From: Micromonospora siamensis
GTDB lineage: Bacteria; Actinomycetota; Actinomycetes; Mycobacteriales; Micromonosporaceae
Direction of reading: 5' to 3'
Assembly: GCF_900090305.1 (NCBI RefSeq)
Contig: NZ_LT607751.1
Coordinates: 496,001 to 560,000 of the forward strand
DNA: 64,000 nt
Both the position numbers and the translations under genes were made by a program. Below the pieces are notes generated by a model, which was given only the letters and a program-made list of their open reading frames with translations, made no database searches and was not told where the DNA came from. This document shows, piece by piece, positions 15,458 through 23,856 of the stretch (positions are counted from its first letter, which is position 1; every line of letters starts with the position of its first letter).

Positions 15458-16225
15458 GTGAGGCGGGAGCACCTGCCGATGCGGCCGCTGTGGCGGTGCC
15501 GAGCGTGCGGCGCGGAGTGGCCGTGCCAGCCGGCGCTGCTGGTGGAGTACCGGGGCGACCGGACCGGGCTGCTGATCTACCTGGGCGCACTGCTCGCCGA
15601 GGCGGGTGACCAGCTGGCCCAGCTCAACGGGCACGCCCGGCCCGACGGGCTGCACGAACGCTTCCTGGGTTGGGCGCGGGCCCGGGGCGGCACAATGTTT
15701 CACGTGAATCATGAGCCGGGCGCCGAGATCCACCACACCGACCCGTTCGCCGTGCCGAGCGGCCAACGCTCACCGGTCCGCCGGCTGCGCGGCCGGCTCG
15801 CGGCGCCGGTTACCCTCTGGACCGCACCCGGCCCGGCTGGGCTGACCGTCTCGTCCACCCTGGTCGCCGAGGGTGAACCGGACCGGCTGCTCGGCCTGGT
15901 CGACGCCGAGTCGGACCTGTGGGCGGCGATCGAGGCCGCCGGCCGCTTCGCGGTGGCGCCGCTCGGCCCGCCGCACCGGCAGCTCGCCGACCGCTTCGCC
16001 GGCCTCTTCCCGTCCCCCGGCGGGCTCTTCGCCACCGGCCCGTGGACCGACACCGACTACGGCCCGGTCCCGACGGACGCGGGCGGCTGGGCCGGGTGTC
16101 GACTGGACACCGCCCGGGAGTACGGCTGGGCGCTGCTCGTCGAGGCCACCATCGAGACCGTCGACCTGGCCGAGGAGACCGCCCCGCTGCTGCACTACCG
16201 CGGGCGCTACCACGACCTCACCTGA
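15458..16225 (+). CDS. Flavin reductase-like protein with N-terminal Cys-containing extension
   Basis: Open frame of 255 residues. The N-terminal 79 residues carry WRCRACGAEWPCQP (three Cys, zinc-ribbon-like) and read as a small domain that I recall as a free-standing protein in related genomes. From residue 80 (MFHVNHE) a flavin reductase-like FMN-binding barrel follows: PVTLWTAPGPAGLTVSS at about 117-133, then GRFAVAPL, LADRFAGLFP and a C-terminal LHYRGRYHDL. No stop separates the parts, so either this is a true fusion from GTG 15458 (GGGAG upstream) or a second start operates at ATG 15695. The codons for MFHVNH are the parS-like site. Confidence 0.75.
   Translation: MRREHLPMRPLWRCRACGAEWPCQPALLVEYRGDRTGLLIYLGALLAEAGDQLAQLNGHARPDGLHERFLGWARARGGTMFHVNHEPGAEIHHTDPFAVPSGQRSPVRRLRGRLAAPVTLWTAPGPAGLTVSSTLVAEGEPDRLLGLVDAESDLWAAIEAAGRFAVAPLGPPHRQLADRFAGLFPSPGGLFATGPWTDTDYGPVPTDAGGWAGCRLDTAREYGWALLVEATIETVDLAEETAPLLHYRGRYHDLT
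15696..15711 (+). promoter_or_regulatory. parS-like site
   Basis: TGTTTCACGTGAATCA differs at one position from the ParB-binding consensus TGTTTCACGTGAAACA. It lies inside the coding region of the flavin-reductase-like gene. Typical parS sites occur near the chromosome origin, often within genes. Confidence 0.6.
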
Positions 16226-16391
16226 GCCGACGCCGGTCGACCGGTGAACGGAGTGACCTGGGTCACTCGGCGCAGTGGAACGGCCGTTCGGCGCAGCGAG
16301 CTACCGACGTCGATCCGAGCCTTCCGGCGATGGGAGCGCGGTCTCTACCGTGCCCGAAACTTCCCACGCCTGTGAAGGTGGTGATCCACAG

Positions 16392-16760
16392 ATGTCCACG
16401 GACACACCCGCGTCCGCCCCGGCCGAGTCGGCGGCGGAGCGATACCTGGCCGTACAACGGTCGGACGAGTTCGCCGGGTTGCGGCGCGCGCTGCGCGGCT
16501 TCGTCTTCCCGATGACCGTCGCGTTCTTCCTGTGGTACGCGCTCTACGTGATCCTGTCCGCGTACGCGCGGGGCTTCATGGGCACGAAGCTGATCGGCAA
16601 CATCAACGTGGCGCTGGTCTTCGGCCTGCTCCAGTTCGTCTCGACGTTCGTGATCGCCTGGCTCTACTCCCGGTTCGCCGACCGGCGGATCGACCCGGTC
16701 GCCGACCGGATCCGCGCCGAGATCGGGGAGGTGACCCATGAGCACGGTCCTCGCGGCTGA
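16392..16760 (+). CDS. DUF485 family membrane protein
   Basis: Membrane protein of 122 residues with two helices (about 40-60, FPMTVAFFLWYALYVILSAY, and 75-97). The DEFAGLRRALRGFVFP start, the GTKLIGNINVALVFGLLQF linker and AWLYSRFADRRIDPVA end are classic DUF485. These genes nearly always precede an acetate-type cation symporter; here the coding regions overlap by 23 bases. Probably helps membrane insertion or activity of the transporter; the precise role is unproven. ATG 16392 follows GAAGGTGGTGA. Confidence 0.93.
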   Translation: MSTDTPASAPAESAAERYLAVQRSDEFAGLRRALRGFVFPMTVAFFLWYALYVILSAYARGFMGTKLIGNINVALVFGLLQFVSTFVIAWLYSRFADRRIDPVADRIRAEIGEVTHEHGPRG

Positions 16761-18411
16761 GGCGGGCAGCACCACCGCCCGGAACCTGACCATCACGCTC
16801 TTCCTGATCTTCGTGGCGATCACGCTGGCCATCACCATCTGGGCCAGCCGGCAGACCAAGACCGCCACCGACTTCTACGCCGGCGGTCGGTCCTTCTCCG
16901 GCTTCCAGAACGGCATGGCCATCGGCGGCGACTACATGTCGGCGGCGTCGTTCCTCGGCATCGCCGGCATCATCGCCCTCTACGGCTACGACGGCTTCCT
17001 CTACTCGATCGGCTTCCTGGTCGCCTGGCTGGTGGCCCTGCTGCTGGTGGCGGAACTGCTGCGCAACTCCGGCCGGTACACGATGGCCGACGTGCTGGCG
17101 TTCCGGATGCGGCAGCGGCCGGTGCGGACCGCCGCAGCGGTCTCCACCATCACCGTGTCGATCTTCTACCTGCTGGCCCAGATGGTCGGCGCCGGCGCGC
17201 TGGTGGCGCTGCTGCTCGGCATCAAGCCCGGCACCACCTTCCTCGGCATGAGCGCGGACACCGCCAAGATCGCGACGATCATCATGGTCGGCGCCCTGAT
17301 GATCATCTACGTCACCGTGGGCGGCATGAAGGGCACCACGTACGTCCAGATCGTCAAGGCGTTCCTGCTGATGACCGGCGCCATCCTGATGACCGTGCTG
17401 GTGCTGGCCAAGTTCAACTTCAACCTGTCGGCGCTGCTCGGTCAGGCGGCCGAGTCCTCCGGCAAGGGCAGCGCGTTCCTCGAACCCGGCCTGCGCTACG
17501 GCAAGGAGGTCGCCGGCGACGCCACCCAGACCTTCTACAACAAGATGGACCTGCTGTCGCTCGGCATCGCCCTGGTGCTCGGCACCGCCGGCCTGCCGCA
17601 CATCCTGATCCGCTTCTACACCGTGCCGACAGCGAAGGCCGCCCGCAAGAGCGTGCTCTGGGCGATCGGCATCATCGGCGCGTTCTACCTGCTCACCCTC
17701 GCCCTCGGCTTCGGCGCGGCGGCGCTGGTCGGCGGCAAGGCGATCACCGAGCAGGACAAGGCCGGCAACACCGCCGCGCCGCAGCTCGCCGAGGCGCTCG
17801 GCAAGGACTTCTTCGGCGGCAGCCTCGGCGGGGCCACCCTGCTGGCGATCATCGCGGCGGTCGCCTTCGCCACCATCCTGGCCGTGGTCGCCGGGCTCAC
17901 CCTGGCCTCCTCGTCCAGCCTGGCGCACGACTTCTACGCCAACGTCATCAAGAACGGGCAGGCGTCGGAGCGCCAGGAGGTACGGGTCGCCCGGATCTCC
18001 GCCCTGGTCATCGGCGCGGTCTCGATCGCGCTGTCGATCTACGCGCAGAGCCTGAACGTGGCGTTCCTGGTGGCGCTCGCCTTCGCAGTGGCCGCCTCCG
18101 GCAACCTGCCGGCGATCCTCTACAGCCTGTTCTGGCGACGGTTCAACACCTCGGGAGCGGTCTGGGCCATCTACGGCGGCCTGATCTCCGCCGTGGTGCT
18201 GGTCTTCTTCTCCCCGGTGGTCTCCGGCTCGGCCACCGCCATGTTCCCGGACCACGACTGGCACTGGTTCCCGCTGTCCAACCCGGGTCTGATCTCCATC
18301 CCGATCGGCTTCCTGTGCGGCTGGATCGGCACGGTCATCTCCAAGGAACGTGACGACGCCAAGTACGCCGAACTGGAGGTCCGGTCGCTCACCGGCGCCG
18401 GCGCGCACTGA
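16738..18411 (+). CDS. actP: Cation/acetate symporter-type transporter (SSS family)
   Basis: Sodium/solute symporter of 557 residues with about 13 helices. ActP-type features: YAGGRSFSGFQNGMAIGGDY at about 44-63, MSAASFLGIAGII following, and GTAGLPHILIRFYTVP at about 281-296. Family knowledge points to acetate and other short-chain monocarboxylates. Together with the preceding DUF485 gene it forms a bicistronic unit ended by a strong hairpin. It lacks the 70-residue insert of the paralogue at 7161. Confidence 0.88.
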   Translation: MSTVLAAEAGSTTARNLTITLFLIFVAITLAITIWASRQTKTATDFYAGGRSFSGFQNGMAIGGDYMSAASFLGIAGIIALYGYDGFLYSIGFLVAWLVALLLVAELLRNSGRYTMADVLAFRMRQRPVRTAAAVSTITVSIFYLLAQMVGAGALVALLLGIKPGTTFLGMSADTAKIATIIMVGALMIIYVTVGGMKGTTYVQIVKAFLLMTGAILMTVLVLAKFNFNLSALLGQAAESSGKGSAFLEPGLRYGKEVAGDATQTFYNKMDLLSLGIALVLGTAGLPHILIRFYTVPTAKAARKSVLWAIGIIGAFYLLTLALGFGAAALVGGKAITEQDKAGNTAAPQLAEALGKDFFGGSLGGATLLAIIAAVAFATILAVVAGLTLASSSSLAHDFYANVIKNGQASERQEVRVARISALVIGAVSIALSIYAQSLNVAFLVALAFAVAASGNLPAILYSLFWRRFNTSGAVWAIYGGLISAVVLVFFSPVVSGSATAMFPDHDWHWFPLSNPGLISIPIGFLCGWIGTVISKERDDAKYAELEVRSLTGAGAH

Positions 18412-18423
18412 CCCCACCACCAC

Positions 18424-18460
18424 ACCGCGGGACCCTTCCGGATCGGAAGGGTCCCGCGGT
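18424..18460 (+). terminator. Strong hairpin terminator after the symporter
   Basis: A 17-bp perfect inverted repeat (ACCGCGGGACCCTTCCG, 18424-18440, complement 18444-18460) with a three-base loop starts 12 bases after the symporter stop. It lacks a U-tract, like most hairpins in this window. Confidence 0.85.
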
Positions 18461-18501
18461 CGTACCGGCCACGCCGCGGGGCGGGAACCGGTCGCGCTGA
18501 G

Positions 18502-18507
18502 TAGGCT
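18502..18507 (+). promoter_or_regulatory. -10 element of the SDR gene
   Basis: TAGGCT, seven bases before ATG 18515; no Shine-Dalgarno sequence lies in between. Confidence 0.55.
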
Positions 18508-18514
18508 GACCGGC

Positions 18515-19492
18515 ATGAAGGTTGCCCCGCGCTTCGGAACCGGTCACCGCGTCCTCGTCACCGGAGGGGCCGGCTTCGTGCCGTCGCACCTGGTCGACGT
18601 GCTCGTCTCCCGCGGCTGCACGGTGGTGGCGGTGGACAACTTCATCACCGGTTCCAAGGACAACGTCGCGCACCTGCTCGAGAAGCCGACCTTCACGCTG
18701 ATCGAGGCCGACGTCACCGAGGGCCTGCCGACCTACCACCCGGCGACGGCGGAGCGGTTCGACGCGATCCTGCACATGGCCTCGCCGGCCAGCCCCACCG
18801 ACTTCACCCAGATCCCGCTGGAGATCCTCCGGGTCGGCTCGGTGGGCACGCTCAACCTGCTCGAGCGGGCGGTGGCCGACGGCGCCCGGTTCCTGATGGC
18901 CTCCACCTCCGAGGCGTACGGGGACCCGCGGGAGCACCCGCAGCGGGAGACGTACTGGGGCAACGTCAACCCGATCGGCGTCCGCAGCGTCTACGACGAG
19001 GCGAAGCGCTTCTCCGAGGCAGCCACCATGGCCTACCACCGCTACCGGGGCCTGGACGCCGCGATCGTCCGGATCTTCAACACGTACGGGCCGCGGATGC
19101 GGCCGGACGACGGGCGGGCCATCCCCACCTTCATCTCCCAGGCGCTGCGCAACGAGCCGATCACCGTGCACGGCACCGGGCAGCAGACCCGCTCGATCTG
19201 CTACGTCGAGGATCTGGTCCGGGGCATCCTGCTGCTGCTCGACTCCACCGAGACCGGGCCGGTCAACTGCGGCACCGAACACGAGATGACCATGCGGCAA
19301 CTCGCCGAGTTGATCGTGTCACTCTCCGGAAGCACGTCACAGGTGACGTACGTCACCCGCAGCGCAGACGACCCGGAGATGCGCCGCCCCGATCTCACCC
19401 TCGCCCGTGAACTGCTCGGATACGAGCCCGCCGTGGCGCCCGAAGACGGCCTCCGACGCACGATCGAGTACTTCCGCGAGCGGCTAGGGTAA
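18515..19492 (+). CDS. NAD-dependent epimerase/dehydratase, UDP-glucuronate decarboxylase-like
   Basis: Extended short-chain dehydrogenase acting on nucleotide sugars, 325 residues. The Rossmann motif reads VTGGAGFVPSHL (about residues 13-24), the acid after strand 2 is VAVDNFITGSKDN, and the catalytic set includes the Ser/Thr patch STSEAYGDP and Tyr160-x3-Lys164 (YDEAK). RIFNTYGPRMRPDDGR and the YVEDLVRGI segment are typical of UDP-xylose synthase-like decarboxylases. Odd point: the usual third glycine (GFxGSH) is proline. Probably feeds cell-wall or glycan synthesis, in keeping with the LCP genes downstream; exact substrate uncertain. Confidence 0.85.
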   Translation: MKVAPRFGTGHRVLVTGGAGFVPSHLVDVLVSRGCTVVAVDNFITGSKDNVAHLLEKPTFTLIEADVTEGLPTYHPATAERFDAILHMASPASPTDFTQIPLEILRVGSVGTLNLLERAVADGARFLMASTSEAYGDPREHPQRETYWGNVNPIGVRSVYDEAKRFSEAATMAYHRYRGLDAAIVRIFNTYGPRMRPDDGRAIPTFISQALRNEPITVHGTGQQTRSICYVEDLVRGILLLLDSTETGPVNCGTEHEMTMRQLAELIVSLSGSTSQVTYVTRSADDPEMRRPDLTLARELLGYEPAVAPEDGLRRTIEYFRERLG

Positions 19493-19545
19493 CGCCGCCC
19501 GCCGTGCCCCGCCGCGCCTCACCGGCGGTGGTGGCCCGGGCTACG

Positions 19546-19551
19546 TACGCT
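19546..19551 (+). promoter_or_regulatory. -10 element of the first LCP gene
   Basis: TACGCT ends seven bases before ATG 19559. Confidence 0.5.
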
Positions 19552-19558
19552 CGGGGAC

Positions 19559-20776
19559 ATGTCAGCGAGCATGCCCGCCCTTCCGCTTCCCCGCCTGCAC
19601 CGCGGCGCGGGTCGTGCCTCCGTGCCCCGACCGGGCAGCGGGGACCGGCCGCGCGGCGCGGGCGCGACGTGGTACCCGTCGCACGACGACGCGCCGCGTA
19701 CCGGCGGACCGGCCGGGCCCGGCGGCCCGGGCGGACCAGTGGGACCGGACGGCCCGGGCGGACCGGGCCGGCGTGGGCCACGGCCCCGCTGGGGCCGGAT
19801 CGGCCTGGTGGTGGGGGTGGCCCTGCTGGTGCTGGCGCTGATCGGCGCCGGCGGCGCGTGGTTCTACGCCCGCAACCTCAACGACGACCTCAACCGGATG
19901 GACCCGTTCGCGCAGATCACCGGTGGCCGGCCGGCCAAGGCGGTCAACGGGGCGCTGAACATCCTGCTGGTGGGCACGGACTCGCGGGACCCGGACGCGC
20001 CGGTCGACAAGGCCGGCAAGTGGCGCGCGGACACGATCATCGTCATGCACATCCCGGCCGACCACAAGTCCGCCTACCTGGTCTCCATCCCGCGTGACCT
20101 CTACGTGCCCATTCCGGAGAACGCCGGCGCGCCGTGCGACTCGGGACGACGGGCGAAGATCAACGCGGCCTTCGCGTTCGGCGGCGTGCCGCTGGCCGTC
20201 CGGACCATCGAGTGCTTCACCGACGTACGCATCGACCACGCCATGTCGATCGACTTCGCCGGGTTCAAGAAGGTGACCGACGCGCTCGGCGGGGTGGACC
20301 TGCCGGTGGAGCGGACCATCAAGTCCATCCACAAGCCGTACCGGACCTTCACCAAGGGCACGAACCACATGAACGGCGAGGAGGCGCTGGACTGGATCCG
20401 CCAGCGCAAGCAGTTCCCGCAGGGGGACTTCGCCCGGATGCGGCACCAGCAGGAGTTCCTGCGGGCCCTGATGGACAAGGCGGCGAGCAGCGGCACGCTG
20501 GCCAATCCGGGCAAGCTGGACGACTTCCTCAAGGCGGTCACCGACGCCACCACCGTGGACAAGGACTTCCAGGTGCTCGACATGGCGGTGCAGTTCCGCA
20601 ACCTGCGGGGGCAGAACCTCACCTTCATCACCAGCCCGAACAAGGGCAGCGAGAACATCAACGGTGAGTCGGTGGTGGTCTCCGACCGGGAGAAGGCACT
20701 GGGGATGTACAAGGCGATGACCCAGGACACGATGGCCGACTGGGTCGCCGCCAACCAGCAGCCCGCCGGCAACTGA
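19559..20776 (+). CDS. LytR-CpsA-Psr (LCP) family protein 1
   Basis: Membrane-anchored glycopolymer ligase, 405 residues. A long Pro/Gly/Arg-rich cytoplasmic N-terminus is followed by one helix at about 81-102 (GLVVGVALLVLALIGAGGAW) and an extracytoplasmic LCP domain. Visible family residues: LNILLVGTDSRDP, WRADTIIVMHI, YLVSIPRDLYVPI, KINAAFAFGG and the Arg-rich WIRQRKQFPQGDFARMRHQQEF. LCP enzymes attach wall polymers to peptidoglycan from polyprenyl-phosphate carriers. First of three consecutive LCP genes. Confidence 0.93.
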   Translation: MSASMPALPLPRLHRGAGRASVPRPGSGDRPRGAGATWYPSHDDAPRTGGPAGPGGPGGPVGPDGPGGPGRRGPRPRWGRIGLVVGVALLVLALIGAGGAWFYARNLNDDLNRMDPFAQITGGRPAKAVNGALNILLVGTDSRDPDAPVDKAGKWRADTIIVMHIPADHKSAYLVSIPRDLYVPIPENAGAPCDSGRRAKINAAFAFGGVPLAVRTIECFTDVRIDHAMSIDFAGFKKVTDALGGVDLPVERTIKSIHKPYRTFTKGTNHMNGEEALDWIRQRKQFPQGDFARMRHQQEFLRALMDKAASSGTLANPGKLDDFLKAVTDATTVDKDFQVLDMAVQFRNLRGQNLTFITSPNKGSENINGESVVVSDREKALGMYKAMTQDTMADWVAANQQPAGN

Positions 20777-20942
20777 CGCTGGCGCAGATACCGCCGACCG
20801 GGCACATCGACGTCAACTGTTCGGGTACTTCTCGCCCGCGATTCCCAGATGATGCGGCATTTTGCGGTGCGAGGAGGTCGCGAGAACGGTGGGCGGTACG
20901 TACAGTGGTGCCGCCCCCCGTTCGTCCCGAGCTGGAGCACGC

Positions 20943-22166
20943 ATGCCGGTTGAGACCAGCCGTCGCCCCACCTTTCCAGAGCCAATGAGCGCCTCCGCCC
21001 GGGTTCCGTCGGGCCCGCCGGCCCAGCCGGGCGATGGCGGCACCCGCACCGGGGGTAAGCCGCGCAAGCGCACCCGGAGCAAGGACCCGCTCTGGGCCCG
21101 ACTCACCGTCATCATCGGCGCGGTGCTGATGATGACCAGCGGCGTGGCCATCGTCGGCAGCAAGGCCGTGATCGGCCAGGCCACCGGGGACATCGCCCAG
21201 CGCAACCTGCTCGGCGGCGCGGGCAAGTCGGACGCCGAGGGCGGCGCCAACCTGGACGGCCCGATCGACCTGCTCCTGCTCGGCGTCGACGCCCGCGAGC
21301 AGTGGGCCGCCGACGACGTCCGGTCGGACAGCATCATCGTGCTGCACATCCCGGCGTCGCACGACCAGGCGTACATGATCTCCATCCCGCGCGACACCGA
21401 GGCGCAGATCCCGCCGTTCAAGAAGAGCGGCTACCGGGGCGGCACCGACAAGATCAACGCGGCCTTCCAGGCCGGCGCCCGCAACGGCGGCGGCTGGGAG
21501 GGCGGTGCCCAGCTGATGGCCCAGACCATCAAGAACATGACCGGCGTCAGCTTCGACGGCGCCGCGATCATCAACTTCGGTGGCTTCAAGAAGGTCATCG
21601 ACGCGCTCGGCTCGGTCCGGCTCTGCGTCAGCCAGGACGTCAAGTCGATCCACATGGGCCTGGTCAACGGCAAGCCGAAGTACATCGCCAACGCCAAGCT
21701 CGACGGCGACAAGTGGGAGCCGCTGGTCCACAAGAAGGGCTGCCGGGAGATGTCCGGCGCGCTCGCCCTCGACTTCGCCCGGCAGCGCTACGGCCTGAAG
21801 AACAGCGACTACGACCGCCAGCAGAACCAGCAGCAGCTGATCAAGGCGATGGCCCGCAAGGCCACCCAGAACGGCACCCTGACGAACCCGGTCAAGCTGC
21901 AGAAGCTGACCAAGGCGGCCGGCGAGTCGCTGGTGCTGGACACCGGCGGCGTCCCGGTCGCGGACTTCATCTTCACCATGCGCGGCGTCACCGCCAACGA
22001 CCTGGTCATGCTGCGGACCAACGCCGGCACGTACAACAGGGTCTCGGAAACCAACACCCGTGAGGCGTTGAGCCCGACCACGCTGGAGATGTTCAAGGCG
22101 GTCAAGGAGGACAAGCTCGCCGAGTTCGTCTTCGCGAACCCGAGCGTCCTCTCCACCCGCAAGTAA
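20943..22166 (+). CDS. LCP family protein 2
   Basis: Glycopolymer ligase-type protein of 407 residues. Basic N-terminus (KPRKRTRSKDPLWARL) precedes a helix at about 52-75, then the LCP domain: LLLLGVDAREQW, RSDSIIVLHIPASHDQAYMI, SIPRDTEAQIP, DKINAAFQAG, and LDFARQRYGLKNSDYDRQQN. Start ATG 20943 has GGAG seven bases before it; the frame is open for 27 more codons upstream but without initiation signals. It most resembles the third copy, sharing the GGGWEGG loop. Confidence 0.92.
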   Translation: MPVETSRRPTFPEPMSASARVPSGPPAQPGDGGTRTGGKPRKRTRSKDPLWARLTVIIGAVLMMTSGVAIVGSKAVIGQATGDIAQRNLLGGAGKSDAEGGANLDGPIDLLLLGVDAREQWAADDVRSDSIIVLHIPASHDQAYMISIPRDTEAQIPPFKKSGYRGGTDKINAAFQAGARNGGGWEGGAQLMAQTIKNMTGVSFDGAAIINFGGFKKVIDALGSVRLCVSQDVKSIHMGLVNGKPKYIANAKLDGDKWEPLVHKKGCREMSGALALDFARQRYGLKNSDYDRQQNQQQLIKAMARKATQNGTLTNPVKLQKLTKAAGESLVLDTGGVPVADFIFTMRGVTANDLVMLRTNAGTYNRVSETNTREALSPTTLEMFKAVKEDKLAEFVFANPSVLSTRK

Positions 22167-22178
22167 CGACGGTTCTCC

Positions 22179-22220
22179 GGCGCCCGGCGCCGGCCCTTCT
22201 CGGGGCCGGTTCCGGGCGCC
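22179..22220 (+). terminator. Hairpin terminator after LCP 2
   Basis: GGCGCCCGG (22179-22187) pairs with 22212-22220 and an inner CCGGCCC (22190-22196) pairs with 22203-22209, giving an interrupted 16-bp stem 12 bases after the stop codon. The remaining gap to the next gene shows a second AT-poor stretch and nothing else recognisable. Confidence 0.75.
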
Positions 22221-22426
22221 GCCGTCATTCCCTGACCCTGGATGCCGCAACCCGGCCCATCCCGCACCTTGGGCCGCCCGCCCTGCGGCCATCCGGTCCG
22301 GGAAAGAGAGCAGCGTGGAGGCGATCCCGGGAAAGGCGTCCGGAGCTCGGGAAGGCCGCCGTAGCCTGATGTGAGCGGGACTCATGTCAGGCCACGGGGG
22401 AGGCTGTCACGTCCAGGTCGGGGCGG

Positions 22427-23446
22427 GTGGGTGGCGGGTGGGGAGGGCGCGTCCCCCGCCGCGGGCCCCGTTGGCCGGGATGGCTGCTCCGCGTCGGACT
22501 GGCCCTGGTCCTGCTGGCCGGCCTCGCCGTGGTGGGCGTGAAGCTGCTCGCCGCCCGCTACGAACGCTCGGTGGCCCGCGAGGAGCTGCTGGACCCGGCG
22601 GCGCGGCAACACCGCAGCGACCTCTCCGAGGACCTGAACTACCTGCTGGTCGGCTCGGACCAGCGGCCCGGGGCGAGCGGCGACGACCAACGCTCCGACA
22701 CCATCCTGATCGTGCACGTCCCGGCCGGGATGCGGCAGGCGTACCTGATCTCCGTCCCGCGGGACCTGCTGGTGACGATCCCGGCCACCGGTGGCTGGGG
22801 CGGGGGCCGGGACAAGATCAATGCGGCGTACGAGCACGGCGGCGGGGGCGAGGGCGGCACCCGGCTCCTCTCGGCCACCCTCACCCGGCTCACCGGACTG
22901 CGCTTCGACGGCGCCGCCCTGGTGGACTTCGCCGGTTTCCGTACCGTCATCGACCTGCTCGGCGGGATCCGGATGTGCGTCGACACGCCGGTCCGGTCGA
23001 TCCACACCGGCACCTCGTTCCAGCCCGGCTGCCAGCAGATGGACGGGGCCCGCGCCCTCGACTACGTCCGCCAGCGGTACGGGCTGCCCGGCGGCGACTA
23101 CGACCGGCAGCGCCACCAGCAGCAGCTGCTGCGGGCGATGCTGGACCGGGCCGGCCAGACCAACCTGCGCGGCGACCCGGTGAAGCTGGACCGGGTGATC
23201 CGGGCGGCGGGCGCCTCGCTCACCGTGGACACCAACGGCGTACCCCTGGACGACCTGGTCCTCGCGCTCCGCGCGCTGCCGGCCGACGGCCTGCGCGGCG
23301 TGCAGCTGCCGTCCTACCCGCAGACCATCGACGGCGTGTCGTACGTCCTCCTCGACGACGCCGGAAACGGCCTCTTCGCCGCCGTCCGGGACGGGAAGGC
23401 GACGCAGTGGGCGGCGGCCAACCCGCGGTGGATCACCCGGCTCTGA
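22427..23446 (+). CDS. LCP family protein 3
   Basis: Third LCP protein, 339 residues, with a short N-terminus, a helix at about 18-41 (WLLRVGLALVLLAGLAVVGV) and the LCP core: LNYLLVGSDQRPG, RSDTILIVHVPAG, AYLISVPRDLLVTIP, DKINAAYEHGGGGEGG, LDYVRQRYGLPGGDYDRQRH. Shorter than the other two because it lacks the long cytoplasmic tail. Start is taken at GTG 22427; the initiation region is a run of GGG triplets and the start could lie a few codons away. Confidence 0.9.
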   Translation: MGGGWGGRVPRRGPRWPGWLLRVGLALVLLAGLAVVGVKLLAARYERSVAREELLDPAARQHRSDLSEDLNYLLVGSDQRPGASGDDQRSDTILIVHVPAGMRQAYLISVPRDLLVTIPATGGWGGGRDKINAAYEHGGGGEGGTRLLSATLTRLTGLRFDGAALVDFAGFRTVIDLLGGIRMCVDTPVRSIHTGTSFQPGCQQMDGARALDYVRQRYGLPGGDYDRQRHQQQLLRAMLDRAGQTNLRGDPVKLDRVIRAAGASLTVDTNGVPLDDLVLALRALPADGLRGVQLPSYPQTIDGVSYVLLDDAGNGLFAAVRDGKATQWAAANPRWITRL

Positions 23447-23493
23447 GCGACGCGCCCACGCCCTCCCGCACCGGTCCCCCGCGGTCGAGGATC

Positions 23494-23499
23494 TAGGCT
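23494..23499 (+). promoter_or_regulatory. -10 element of the rhodanese gene
   Basis: TAGGCT ends eight bases before GTG 23508, favouring that start over the in-frame TTG at 23499. Confidence 0.5.
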
Positions 23500-23507
23500 T
23501 GGTAACC

Positions 23508-23843
23508 GTGTTCGGACCCCGGATCCCCAGCGTGCCCGCGTCGGCAGTACCCGACGACACCTACCTGCTCGACGTCCGGGAGGACGACGAGTGGACCGCC
23601 GGCCACGCGCCCGGCGCACACCACCTGCCGATGATGGAGCTGCCGGCCCGGATCGCGGAGGTGCCGACCGACCGGGACGTCGCGGTGATCTGCCGCTCCG
23701 GCGGCCGCTCGGCCCAGGTCGTCGCCTACCTGATGCGCAACGGCTGGGAGCAGGTGCGCAACGTCGACGGCGGGATGGGCGACTGGGCCGCAGCCGGCCG
23801 TCCCGTGGTCACCGACGACGGGCAGCCGGGCCGGGTCGTCTGA
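23508..23843 (+). CDS. Rhodanese-like sulfurtransferase
   Basis: Single rhodanese domain, 111 residues. The active-site loop is CRSGGRS with catalytic Cys62, and LLDVREDDEWTAGHAPGAHHLP is the standard N-terminal half. Single-domain rhodaneses move sulfane sulfur to thiols; the physiological acceptor is unknown. It lies 13 bases before glpQ, probably cotranscribed. Confidence 0.93.
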   Translation: MFGPRIPSVPASAVPDDTYLLDVREDDEWTAGHAPGAHHLPMMELPARIAEVPTDRDVAVICRSGGRSAQVVAYLMRNGWEQVRNVDGGMGDWAAAGRPVVTDDGQPGRVV

Positions 23844-23856
23844 GGGCACCGGCGCC

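Noticed and set aside
16226..16391. Extra gene before the DUF485 gene
   Set aside because: Open frames in this 166-base gap have random composition; it appears to hold the promoter only.
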